Source: Streptomyces globisporus
Lineage (GTDB): Bacteria > Actinomycetota > Actinomycetes > Streptomycetales > Streptomycetaceae
Length of the DNA stretch: 64,000 nt
Reading direction: 5' to 3'
NCBI GenBank assembly: GCA_014649555.1
Contig: BMTG01000007.1
Coordinates: forward strand, 347,239 to 411,238
Shown one piece after another: positions 57,676 to 64,000 of the stretch. Positions within the stretch are counted from its first letter, which is position 1, and every line of letters starts with the position of its first letter. The notes beneath the pieces are model-generated. The model made no database searches. It was not told the origin of the DNA and saw nothing but the letters and a program-made list of their open reading frames with translations. A program made the position numbers and the translations under genes.

Positions 57676-58003
57676 GATGCGTACTCCTGGGTCTGAGGCG
57701 AGCCACCTGTATGGACAAGCCATCGTCAGTAAGCCAGCCGAAGCTAGCAGCCAGGCAACCGGCGGGTAAAGGTTTGGGGCTGGAAAAAGTGCAGGTCAGA
57801 AGCGTTATGAAGACGTAGGTTTACCTTCTGCCAAACTGGTAAGGCGCAGGGTTCGCTCTTCAGGGGGAGCACCGATTGCGCGCAGTCCGGAAGATGCGGA
57901 ACACCTCGCACGGATGACATGATCGCCCCGGACCATCCGCCCCCCGCGCCACCCCGAAGCCCCATGACGCCCCCCGACTCCGCTGACTCCCCCGAGGAGA
58001 GAC
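57676..58003. other. Divergent intergenic region, binding-protein operon / GntR
   Basis: 328 bp with no gene. It is AT-richer than its surroundings around 57765-57840 and should hold both promoters. A small palindrome AGGT-TT-ACCT is at 57817-57826 and a nearby GGTAAAGG / AACTGGTAAGG pair may be half-sites, but assignment to the GntR protein is weak. Confidence 0.4.
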
Positions 58004-58744
58004 GTGACCCGACGGCACCAGCAGATCGCCGAGGAGCTGCGCCGCGCCATCGCCGACGGCACCCACCCCGTGGGCTCCGAGCTGCCGTCCGAGTCCGAAC
58101 TCGCTCTGGTCCACGGGGTGTCCAGGGGCACTCTCCGCCAGGCGTTCGGCACCCTCCAGTCGGAGGGCCTGATCGGCTCCCGGCAGGGCGCCCGCCGGAC
58201 GGTCCTGTCCACCACGCCCAGCCAGAGCTTCACCGAACTGCGCAGCTTCGCCCAGTGGGCCAGGGCGGGCGACCGCGCCCCCGGCGGCCTGGTGCTCCGA
58301 TCACACCGCGCGAGGGCGACCGAGGCGCAGGCCTCCCAACTCCAGCTCGTACCAGGTGAGATGGTCCTCAACGTCCTGCGGCTGCGCACCCTGGACGGCG
58401 AGGCGGCGCTCCTGGAACGCACGGTGTACGCCGGGTGGGCCGCGGCAGCCGTCGAAGCGCTGCCGGACGACTGCGAGTCGGTCACCCAGAGCCTGTACGA
58501 GACGGCCGGCGTGGTCATGAGCCACGGCGAACACCACTTGGACGCGGTCGCCGCCGGCACCACGGACGCCCGCGAGCTGGGCGTACGACGCGGCTCCCCG
58601 CTGCTGCGGGTGCGCCGCACGACGACGACGTCCGAGGGCCGCCCGGTGGAGACCTCGGACGACCGTTACCGCCCCGGCTCGGTCGTCTTCACCGTACGCA
58701 ACTCGGTGCAGGCCAACCCGCTGGTCCGCACGGCGGCGGACTGA
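58004..58744 (+). CDS. GntR-family regulator, HutC/UTRA subgroup
   Basis: A 246-residue regulator: winged HTH in residues ~1-65 (SESELALVHGVSRGTLRQAF) and a UTRA ligand-binding domain (~90-240) with GEMVLNVLRLRTLDG, LERTVYAGWAA and LLRVRRTTTTSEGRPVE. The GTG start has GAGGAGAG directly upstream. It diverges from the importer operon, the arrangement of PhnR with phnSTUV, and probably regulates it. Confidence 0.9.
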   Translation: MTRRHQQIAEELRRAIADGTHPVGSELPSESELALVHGVSRGTLRQAFGTLQSEGLIGSRQGARRTVLSTTPSQSFTELRSFAQWARAGDRAPGGLVLRSHRARATEAQASQLQLVPGEMVLNVLRLRTLDGEAALLERTVYAGWAAAAVEALPDDCESVTQSLYETAGVVMSHGEHHLDAVAAGTTDARELGVRRGSPLLRVRRTTTTSEGRPVETSDDRYRPGSVVFTVRNSVQANPLVRTAAD

Positions 58745-58794
58745 CGGCAGGACGGCGCGCGCCGAGCCGCGTACGAGGAAGCCCCCGGCCCCGC

Positions 58795-58858
58795 CGAAGC
58801 AGCCACCCCCGGAACAGCCCACCCCAGGAACAGCCACTCCCAGGAACAGCGAGCCCCG
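58795..58858. repeat. Tandem 16-bp repeats (four units) upstream of a HAD gene
   Basis: Units starting at 58795, 58811, 58827 and 58843 share the consensus GGAACAGCCCACCCCA, the first being more divergent. The last unit ends 1 bp before the ATG, and the Shine-Dalgarno-like AGGAA lies within it, so repeat number would change the leader. Confidence 0.75.
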
Positions 58859-58859
58859 C

Positions 58860-59510
58860 ATGCCCCCGCTCCCCCGCCCCGCCGCCCTGCTCTGCGACAT
58901 GGACGGCACCCTCGTCGACACCGAGCACGCCTGGCTGGACACCGTCGCCGGCTTCCTGCGGACGCAGGGCTCCCCGGCCGGCGCGACCACCCTCGCCCCG
59001 TTCGCGGGCGCCGCCCTGGCCGACGCGGCCGACCGCCTCGTGCGCGACGGCCTCACCGCGCTGTCCCCGGAGGAAACGCTCGCACGGCTCGACCAGGAGT
59101 TCACCGCACGGGTGGCGGCCGGGGTGGCCGTCCAGCCGGGCGCCCTCCGGCTCCTGGACCGGGCGCGCGCCCTCGGCGTACCGACGGCCCTGGTGACCGC
59201 GTCGGAGCGGCATGTGGCCGACCTGGTGCTGGACACCCTGGGCCGGCACCGCTTCGACACGTCGGTCGCCTCGGGCGAGACGACGCGCGGAAAGCCGCAC
59301 CCCGACCCGTACCTGGCCGCGGCGGCCGCGCTCGGCGTTGCCCCGCAGGACTGCCTGGCCGTCGAGGACACCCCGACGGGCGCTTCCGCCGCCCTGGCCG
59401 CGGGATGCCGTCTGCTCGCGGTCCCCTCGGTACCCGGCATCGAACCGGGCCCGCGCACGGTCCTGGTCGCGTCCTTGACGGAGGCGGACCTGGTGGACGC
59501 GGTGGGGTAG
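58860..59510 (+). CDS. HAD-superfamily phosphatase (beta-phosphoglucomutase-like)
   Basis: A 216-residue HAD hydrolase. Motif I is DMDGTLVDTEHAW (residues ~13-25), motif II TALVTAS (~109-115), motif III lysine in RGKPHPDPY and motif IV VEDTPTGASAALAAG. The cap domain is of the helical C1 type. Substrate unknown; sugar phosphates or, given context, a phosphonate-derived aldehyde are possible. The ATG directly follows four 16-bp tandem repeats that contain the probable ribosome site. Confidence 0.88.
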   Translation: MPPLPRPAALLCDMDGTLVDTEHAWLDTVAGFLRTQGSPAGATTLAPFAGAALADAADRLVRDGLTALSPEETLARLDQEFTARVAAGVAVQPGALRLLDRARALGVPTALVTASERHVADLVLDTLGRHRFDTSVASGETTRGKPHPDPYLAAAAALGVAPQDCLAVEDTPTGASAALAAGCRLLAVPSVPGIEPGPRTVLVASLTEADLVDAVG

Positions 59511-59682
59511 GGCCCGCGCCCCACGCCACGGCCCTCGATCACTCGTGCGCGTGATCGGGCCGGATCGCCCTCCCGGCCCTCGAATCCGCTGCCTAGGCTC
59601 GGTCGCGCCAGAACACAGCGCGGCCCCCGGTCAGGATTGCCGTCCCGGCCGAGGGCCTCACCAGCAGGAAGTAGGGCTTCCC

Positions 59683-60357
59683 GTGGCTGAGCACGACACT
59701 AACGCGCCCCCACTCTTCGAACTCGGAGATGTCTCACCCGCCCCACCAACGGCTCCGGCGATCTGGACACTCTGCGACCGGGAAGCCAGGGCCACGGTCA
59801 ACGGGCTGGGCCTTCCCTACGGCCGGAAATCGAGGAAGATCACCCCGCCCCGTGTGGAGTTCTCCCGCCGCGACTACCTCCGGGGCGTCATCGACGCCGA
59901 CGGCTCGGTCGGGCACACCGGACAGGGTCTTCCCTTCGTCTCGCTGACCACCGCGAGCGCCGCTGTCGGCGCGTACCTCTGCAGGTACGCCAAGGCGGTG
60001 ACGGGATCCGCCCGCCAGATCGGACGCAATGCGCGTGACGGGATCTACAACGTGGTCTGCACGAAGGAGGCGGCGGTTCGGCTGGCCGGGCATCTCTACT
60101 ATCCGGGCTGCCTGTCCCTCGCCCGCAAGCAGACGTCAGCCACGGCCCTGGCGTCCTGGGAACGGCCGGCGGACATGCCCGTACGCTCACCCGGACGACG
60201 CTGGAAGCCGTGGGAGGACCGCGCTCTGCTGGCTCATGACGACGCCGCATCTGCGGCCGCCGAGCTGGGCCGCAGCGCAGCCTCCTGCTCCGTACGGCTG
60301 TGGCGGCTGAAGACCGGAAAGGTGCGACGCCCCGAGGACGGCCCCGCAGACACGTAA
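59683..60357 (+). CDS. LAGLIDADG-type homing endonuclease-like protein with Myb-like tail
   Basis: A ~224-residue free-standing protein. YLRGVIDADGSVG (residues ~65-77) is a clear LAGLIDADG motif with its catalytic acidic residue, and LYYPGCLSLARK (~150) matches the C-terminal part of the LAGLIDADG_3 core. Only one motif is visible. Residues ~178-218 (WKPWEDRALLAHDD and WRLKTGK) resemble a Myb/SANT DNA-binding module. GTG 59683 has AGGAAG upstream; the frame is open back to 59545. It converges with rtcB, not inside it. Confidence 0.7.
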   Translation: MAEHDTNAPPLFELGDVSPAPPTAPAIWTLCDREARATVNGLGLPYGRKSRKITPPRVEFSRRDYLRGVIDADGSVGHTGQGLPFVSLTTASAAVGAYLCRYAKAVTGSARQIGRNARDGIYNVVCTKEAAVRLAGHLYYPGCLSLARKQTSATALASWERPADMPVRSPGRRWKPWEDRALLAHDDAASAAAELGRSAASCSVRLWRLKTGKVRRPEDGPADT

Positions 60358-60367
60358 GCCGGGCGCT

Positions 60368-60404
60368 GTGAGGGGCACGCCGCTGTCCGCGGCGCGCCCC
60401 TCAC
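60368..60404. terminator. Bidirectional terminator between the LAGLIDADG gene and rtcB
   Basis: GTGAGGGGC...GCCCCTCAC outer arms with an inner GCCGC/GCGGC stem and TGTCC loop, filling the 48-bp convergent gap. Confidence 0.8.
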
Positions 60405-60405
60405 C

Positions 60406-61599
60406 TCAGCCCTTGATGCAGATGACCTGCTTGAGCTTCGCGACGACCTCGACAAGGTCCCGCTGCTGCTCCATGACCTGGTCGATCGGCTTGTACGCGG
60501 CCGGGATCTCGTCCAGAACGCCGGAGTCCTTACGGCACTCCACGCCCCGCGTCTGCTCCTCCAGGTCGCGCACCGTGAACCGGCGCTTGGCCGCGTTCCG
60601 GCTCATCCGGCGACCGGCCCCGTGCGAGGCCGAGTTGAACGCCTTCTCGTTGCCGAGGCCCTTCACGATGTACGAGCTGGTGCCCATGGAGCCCGGGATG
60701 ATCCCGTACTCCCCGGAACCGGCGCGGATCGCTCCCTTGCGGGTGACGAGCAGGTCCGCCCCGTCGTACCGCTCCTCCGCGACGTAGTTGTGGTGGCAGG
60801 AGATCTCCTGGTCGAAGACCGGCTTCGCCTTCTTGAACTCCCGGCGGACCACGTCCTTGAAGAGCGCCATCATGATCGCGCGGTTGTACTTGGCGTACTC
60901 CTGCGCCCAGTAGAGGTCGTTGCGGTAGTCGGCCATCTGCGGGGTGTCCGAGACGAAGACCGCCAGGTCCCGGTCGACGAGACCCTGGTTGTGCGGAAGC
61001 TTCTGCGCGATGCCGATGTGGTGCTCGGCGAGTTCCTTGCCAATGTTCCGGGAGCCCGAGTGCAGCATCAGCCACACCGCGCCACCACTGTCGAGGCAGA
61101 ACTCGATCATGTGATTGCCCGAGCCGAGCGTTCCCATCTGCTTTGTGGCACGTTCCTGACGGAACTTGACCGCTTCCGCGATCCCCCCGAACCGCCCCCA
61201 GAAGTCGTCCCAGCCCGCCGTCGGGAACCCGTGCAGCCTCCCCGGGTCCACCGCGTCGCCGTGCATCCCCCGGCCGACCGGAATCGCCTGCTCGATCTTG
61301 GAGCGCAGCCGTGACAGGTCGCCGGGAAGATCGTTCGCGGTGAGGGACGTCTTGACGGCGGACATTCCGCAGCCGATGTCCACCCCCACCGCCGCCGGGC
61401 ACACCGCGCCCTGCATCGCGATCACCGAGCCGACCGTCGCCCCCTTGCCGAAGTGGACATCGGGCATGACGGCCAGACCCTTGATCCACGGCAGCGTGGA
61501 GACGTTGCGCAGCTGCTGCATCGCCACGTCCTCGACCGACGCGGGGTCGGTCCACATCCGGATGGGAACCTTCGCCCCCGGTACCTCTACGTACGACAT
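60406..61599 (-). CDS. rtcB: RNA ligase RtcB
   Basis: A 397-residue RNA 3'-phosphate:5'-OH ligase. MPDVHFGKGATVGSV (residues ~45-59), GVDIGCGM with Asp74/Cys77 as Mn ligands, LGSGNHMIE with His163, and the guanylylated histidine in SASHGAGRRMSR (near 325) are all present. It seals broken RNA, such as tRNA cleaved by toxins. ATG 61599 has GAGGAG upstream; the long frame beyond it is non-coding. Intact and without an intein. Confidence 0.95.
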   Translation of the reverse strand: MSYVEVPGAKVPIRMWTDPASVEDVAMQQLRNVSTLPWIKGLAVMPDVHFGKGATVGSVIAMQGAVCPAAVGVDIGCGMSAVKTSLTANDLPGDLSRLRSKIEQAIPVGRGMHGDAVDPGRLHGFPTAGWDDFWGRFGGIAEAVKFRQERATKQMGTLGSGNHMIEFCLDSGGAVWLMLHSGSRNIGKELAEHHIGIAQKLPHNQGLVDRDLAVFVSDTPQMADYRNDLYWAQEYAKYNRAIMMALFKDVVRREFKKAKPVFDQEISCHHNYVAEERYDGADLLVTRKGAIRAGSGEYGIIPGSMGTSSYIVKGLGNEKAFNSASHGAGRRMSRNAAKRRFTVRDLEEQTRGVECRKDSGVLDEIPAAYKPIDQVMEQQRDLVEVVAKLKQVICIKG

Positions 61600-61762
61600 A
61601 ACTCCTCGATTCCCCCGAAAAGACTGAAAGCGCAAAACCGGTGCCAAGATCGGCAAACCCGTCGGCCGACCGGCATTCGCAGCAGCGCGTGCGATACACA
61701 TTGTGTCCATCGGCCGCCTTCGCGCGGCAACTCGTTTTCCGTACCGAAGGGAGCCTGGGACG

Positions 61763-62635
61763 GTGCGACACATGGCGTACGTACCCGGCGTCGCGCTTCT
61801 CGCAGCGCTCGTCGTCGGCTGCAGCGCCGGCGCCGACGGCAACGCGAACGGCGCCGACAGCAAGGCGGGCAGCCCGACGGTGACCCCCGCGCCCCCGGGG
61901 AAGTACCTGACCCTGCCCGCCCCCTGCCGCGCCGTGCCGCGCTCCACGCTGAAGGATCTGCTGCCCGGCGCCGCGGAACTGCCCGGGGACCAGCAGGACA
62001 AGGTGTTCCGGGGCTCGGCGGCCGTCACGTACGACACGGACCGCAAGGTCGGCTGCAGCTGGAAGTCCGACGCGCCGAGCGCCACGCGGAGCCTCTCCAT
62101 CGACTTCGAGCGTGTCGTCTCGTACGACCCCGCCGTCAGCGACGACGACCGCGCCGACACCGTGTACGCGAAGAAGGAGAAGGCCGCCGGCCTGTCCTCC
62201 TCGGCAACCCCCGGTCCGCCCGAAGAAAAGGACAAGAAGGGCGAGGAGAGCGAGGGGAGCGAGGAGAGCGGGAAGGCGAAGGACCCGGCCGGCGCCGACG
62301 CCACGGGTTCCGCCGATCCCTCGCCCTCCGGAAGCAGCAGCGAAAGCGGCCAAGGCACCGACGGGGCCCCCGGAAGCAGCAGTCCGGAGGAAGCCCTCCC
62401 TTCGCGCATCCTCGACAACCTCGGAGATGCCGCATTCCTTCAGGATCTGCCCAAAAGGGCAGGTTCCACCGCACAGCACCACTCGGTGAGCGTGGTGTTC
62501 CGCACATCGAACGTGGTCGTGACCGTCCGGTACGCCGAGCAGCCGGCCCTCATCACCCAGGTGCCCGACGGCAGGGAACTTCAGGAGAAGGCCCAGGCAC
62601 TGGCCCGGAAGCTGGCCGAGGCGCTCAGCGAGTAG
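61763..62635 (+). CDS. DUF3558-family lipoprotein
   Basis: A 290-residue lipoprotein. The signal VRHMAYVPGVALLAALVVGC gives an anchor cysteine at ~20. DUF3558 features include PAPCRAVPRSTLKDLLPGA and the conserved CSWKSDAP cysteine. A long Asp/Glu/Ser/Lys-rich insert (~150-210) is low-complexity and probably disordered. GTG 61763 has AAGGGAG upstream; ATG 61772 is an alternative. Followed by a paralogue at 62830. Confidence 0.85.
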   Translation: MRHMAYVPGVALLAALVVGCSAGADGNANGADSKAGSPTVTPAPPGKYLTLPAPCRAVPRSTLKDLLPGAAELPGDQQDKVFRGSAAVTYDTDRKVGCSWKSDAPSATRSLSIDFERVVSYDPAVSDDDRADTVYAKKEKAAGLSSSATPGPPEEKDKKGEESEGSEESGKAKDPAGADATGSADPSPSGSSSESGQGTDGAPGSSSPEEALPSRILDNLGDAAFLQDLPKRAGSTAQHHSVSVVFRTSNVVVTVRYAEQPALITQVPDGRELQEKAQALARKLAEALSE

Positions 62636-62647
62636 ACCCCCTCCGAC

Positions 62648-62685
62648 GGGCCCCCACCGGCCGGAATTCCGGTCTCCGGGGGCCC
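62648..62685 (+). terminator. Terminator after the first DUF3558 gene
   Basis: GGGCCCCC/GGGGGCCC outer arms and an ACCGG/CCGGT inner stem, 13 bp after the stop codon. Confidence 0.7.
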
Positions 62686-62829
62686 TCGGCGGCGGCGCGG
62701 CACGTCGGCCGCCCGTCGTACCGTGGCTGTCCGGAAGACGTACCGACCCGCTACCGAGCCCGCCCGTACACCGCACGAACCGAGACCTCCAGCACCGAGA
62801 GCTCCCCGTGCCATCCGAGTGAAGGAACC

Positions 62830-63678
62830 ATGCACCGATCTGCCCCGCGCCTGTCCCGCATCCTCGCCTGCGCCGCCGTACCGGTGATGCTCGTAGCCGT
62901 CGGCTGCTCGTCGGACTCCGGCTCCGACGGCAAGAAGAACGCGGGCTCCTCGTCGTCCGGCACGGCCAGCTCCAAGCCCTCGGAGCCCACCGTCGAACCG
63001 GCGAAGTTCACCGATCTGCCCGACCCGTGCACCTCGATCGGGAAGAAGACGATCGAGGACCTGGTGCCCGAGGCCAAGAAGAAGGGCGGCACGGCGGGCG
63101 GGTCCACCGACCTGTCGGTCCGCGGCAGCTGCTCCTGGAACGGCCTGGACGACCAGGGCGTCAAGGGATCGCAGTACCACTGGATGGACGTCGGCTTCAC
63201 CCGCTTCGACTCGGACCAGGCGCTCGGCAGCGGCGCGAAGCGCGCCACCGAGGACTACGGCAAGCAGGTCACCAAGACGAAGGCGACCGAGGGCGCCAAG
63301 AAGGCCGCCGCGGAGCCCGCTGCCGGGATCGGCGAGGAGGCAACCCTCGTCACGTACGGCCTCAGCAAGACGGACGAGGACTTCGTGTACGCCACCGTCG
63401 TGGCGCGTACGGGCAACGTCGTCGTCACCCTGACGTACAACGGCGCGGGCTACGCCGGAGCGAAGACCCCGTCCTCCGGGGACATCGTCAAGGGCGCCCA
63501 GAAGGCGATCAAGGAAGCGATCGCCTCGGTCGAGAAGACCGCCGGCGCCGACGCATCCTCCCCGGCGAAGGACGACGCGAAGACCGACGCCGAGGACACG
63601 AAGAAGGACGACGCCGACGCGAAGGGTGACGCCGGCAGCGAGGACAGCCCCAAGTCCAAGGCCACGCCCAAGTCGTGA
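62830..63678 (+). CDS. DUF3558-family lipoprotein (paralogue)
   Basis: A 282-residue lipoprotein with signal MHRSAPRLSRILACAAVPVM and anchor cysteine at ~26 (VAVGC). DUF3558 features: LPDPCTSIGKKTIEDLVPEA, GSCSWNGL and the long central beta domain. The C-terminal ~45 residues are a lysine/aspartate-rich tail (DDAKTDAEDTKKDDADAKGD). GAAGGAACC precedes the ATG. It resembles the preceding gene closely in architecture, suggesting a tandem duplication, but the two have their own terminators. Confidence 0.88.
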   Translation: MHRSAPRLSRILACAAVPVMLVAVGCSSDSGSDGKKNAGSSSSGTASSKPSEPTVEPAKFTDLPDPCTSIGKKTIEDLVPEAKKKGGTAGGSTDLSVRGSCSWNGLDDQGVKGSQYHWMDVGFTRFDSDQALGSGAKRATEDYGKQVTKTKATEGAKKAAAEPAAGIGEEATLVTYGLSKTDEDFVYATVVARTGNVVVTLTYNGAGYAGAKTPSSGDIVKGAQKAIKEAIASVEKTAGADASSPAKDDAKTDAEDTKKDDADAKGDAGSEDSPKSKATPKS

Positions 63679-63725
63679 CCTGACAGCCTCACGGATCGCC
63701 AATCCGCAGGTCCAGCACGTGCGTT

Positions 63726-63760
63726 GGAAAGCCCGGACCTCCTCGGAGGCCGGGCTTTCC
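63726..63760 (+). terminator. Terminator after the second DUF3558 gene
   Basis: GGAAAGCCCGG and CCGGGCTTTCC frame an inner CCTC/GAGG stem, ~48 bp after the stop codon. Confidence 0.8.
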
Positions 63761-63902
63761 CCCTCCCCGCGCAACGAAACTCGTACACATGTGCCAGGCT
63801 GTCCCATCGCTGGACGTGGGTCGTCCGGTTGAACGCCGAAGGTGAACAACGAAGCCGGGCACGGAAGTCGGTTCGGGTACGAGGTCGGGGAGGGGATCGC
63901 TG

Positions 63903-64000
63903 GTGGCCGCGATGCAGCTGACACGCACGCACCGCATACTCATCGGGGTCGTCGTCGCGGGTGCGGTGGTCATCGCCGCGATCGGGTTCGCGGGTTCCTA
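63903..64000 (+). CDS. DUF2637-like membrane protein, N-terminal part (cut by window edge)
   Basis: Only the first 32 codons are in the window. GTG 63903 follows GGGGAGGGG. The visible residues (MAAMQLTRTHRILIGVV then a hydrophobic helix ending GFAGSY) match the start of DUF2637/SpdB-like membrane proteins of Streptomyces, which continue with a conserved alanine-valine-rich segment. An ATG at 63912 is an alternative start. Confidence 0.55.
   Translation, partial: MAAMQLTRTHRILIGVVVAGAVVIAAIGFAGS

Noticed and set aside
57817-57826. AGGTTTACCT as a firm GntR operator
   Set aside because: Four-bp arms are too short and the matching half-sites too loose; kept only as a note in the intergenic entry.
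59545-59682. N-terminal extension of the LAGLIDADG protein to the GTG at 59545
   Set aside because: The added residues are Pro/Gly/Arg-rich with no LAGLIDADG-like motif; start at 59683 fits better, though a lost first motif remains possible.

Overview
The window is high-GC actinobacterial chromosome, almost certainly Streptomyces. Codon third positions are strongly G/C, start codons are often GTG, and neighbouring genes are repeatedly coupled by 4-nt ATGA or GTGA overlaps. The gene content also fits: an XRE/DUF397/ATPase regulatory trio, the futalosine menaquinone genes, DUF3558 lipoproteins, TIGR03086 and DUF4229 proteins, and a DmdR-type iron box. No rRNA, tRNA, CRISPR array, insertion sequence or prophage was recognised. 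Most of it reads as conserved core chromosome with small accessory patches.

Layout. (1) 1-8740: a carbohydrate/sugar-acid catabolic cluster. A GntR regulator leads a leftward run of an aldolase-like DHDPS-family enzyme and an IlvD/Edd dehydratase. After a gap with a LacI-like operator come two sugar ABC permeases, a Gfo/Idh oxidoreductase, a DUF6807 (PmoA-like) protein and a GH43 glycosidase cut by the window edge. A uronate-dehydrogenase-like gene diverges from the regulator. (2) 8.9-20.7 kb: single metabolic genes (VOC, aldo/keto reductase, MOSC, secreted GH43, M23 peptidase), a vapBC pair, a kinase-like gene, the XRE/DUF397/ATPase locus with two unknown downstream genes, and a TetR-SDR pair with matching operators. 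(3) 20.8-28.1 kb: a truncated PIN gene, then a fatty-acid block (acyl-CoA ligase, thiolase, long FabG, MaoC dehydratase) with a TetR regulator and two related palindromes. (4) 28.3-32.4 kb: a secreted lipase-like hydrolase, a DAACS symporter, DUF4229 and GNAT. (5) 32.5-38.4 kb: menaquinone (futalosine) genes mqnE, a UbiX homologue, mqnP and a UbiD homologue, mixed with Lrp, a rhomboid protease and a 44-residue ORF. (6) 38.5-47.3 kb: cytochrome c maturation operon (tlpA/ccdA/resB/ccsB), a deacetylase-like lipoprotein, an iron-box-preceded 57-residue ORF, a histidine phosphatase and hemL. (7) 47.7-59.5 kb: assorted genes, then an importer operon (binding protein, two permeases, ATPase) ending in a secreted exo/endonuclease/phosphatase-fold enzyme, with a divergent GntR and a HAD phosphatase. 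This looks like organophosphate or phosphonate scavenging. (8) 59.7-64 kb: a free-standing LAGLIDADG-type protein with a Myb-like tail beside rtcB, two DUF3558 lipoproteins and the start of a DUF2637-like membrane protein.

How it fits together. Menaquinone synthesis, System II cytochrome c maturation and hemL (haem precursor) lie together and all serve respiration; an iron box sits in the same interval. Many convergent gene pairs are separated by strong GC hairpins, listed below. Several starts were moved inward from the longest open frame, using Shine-Dalgarno position, translational coupling and family length. The best leads are the iron-box small ORF, the LAGLIDADG/Myb gene beside rtcB, the GCAACT half-site array at the XRE locus, the paired TetR palindromes of the fatty-acid block, and two short tandem-repeat tracts directly upstream of genes.
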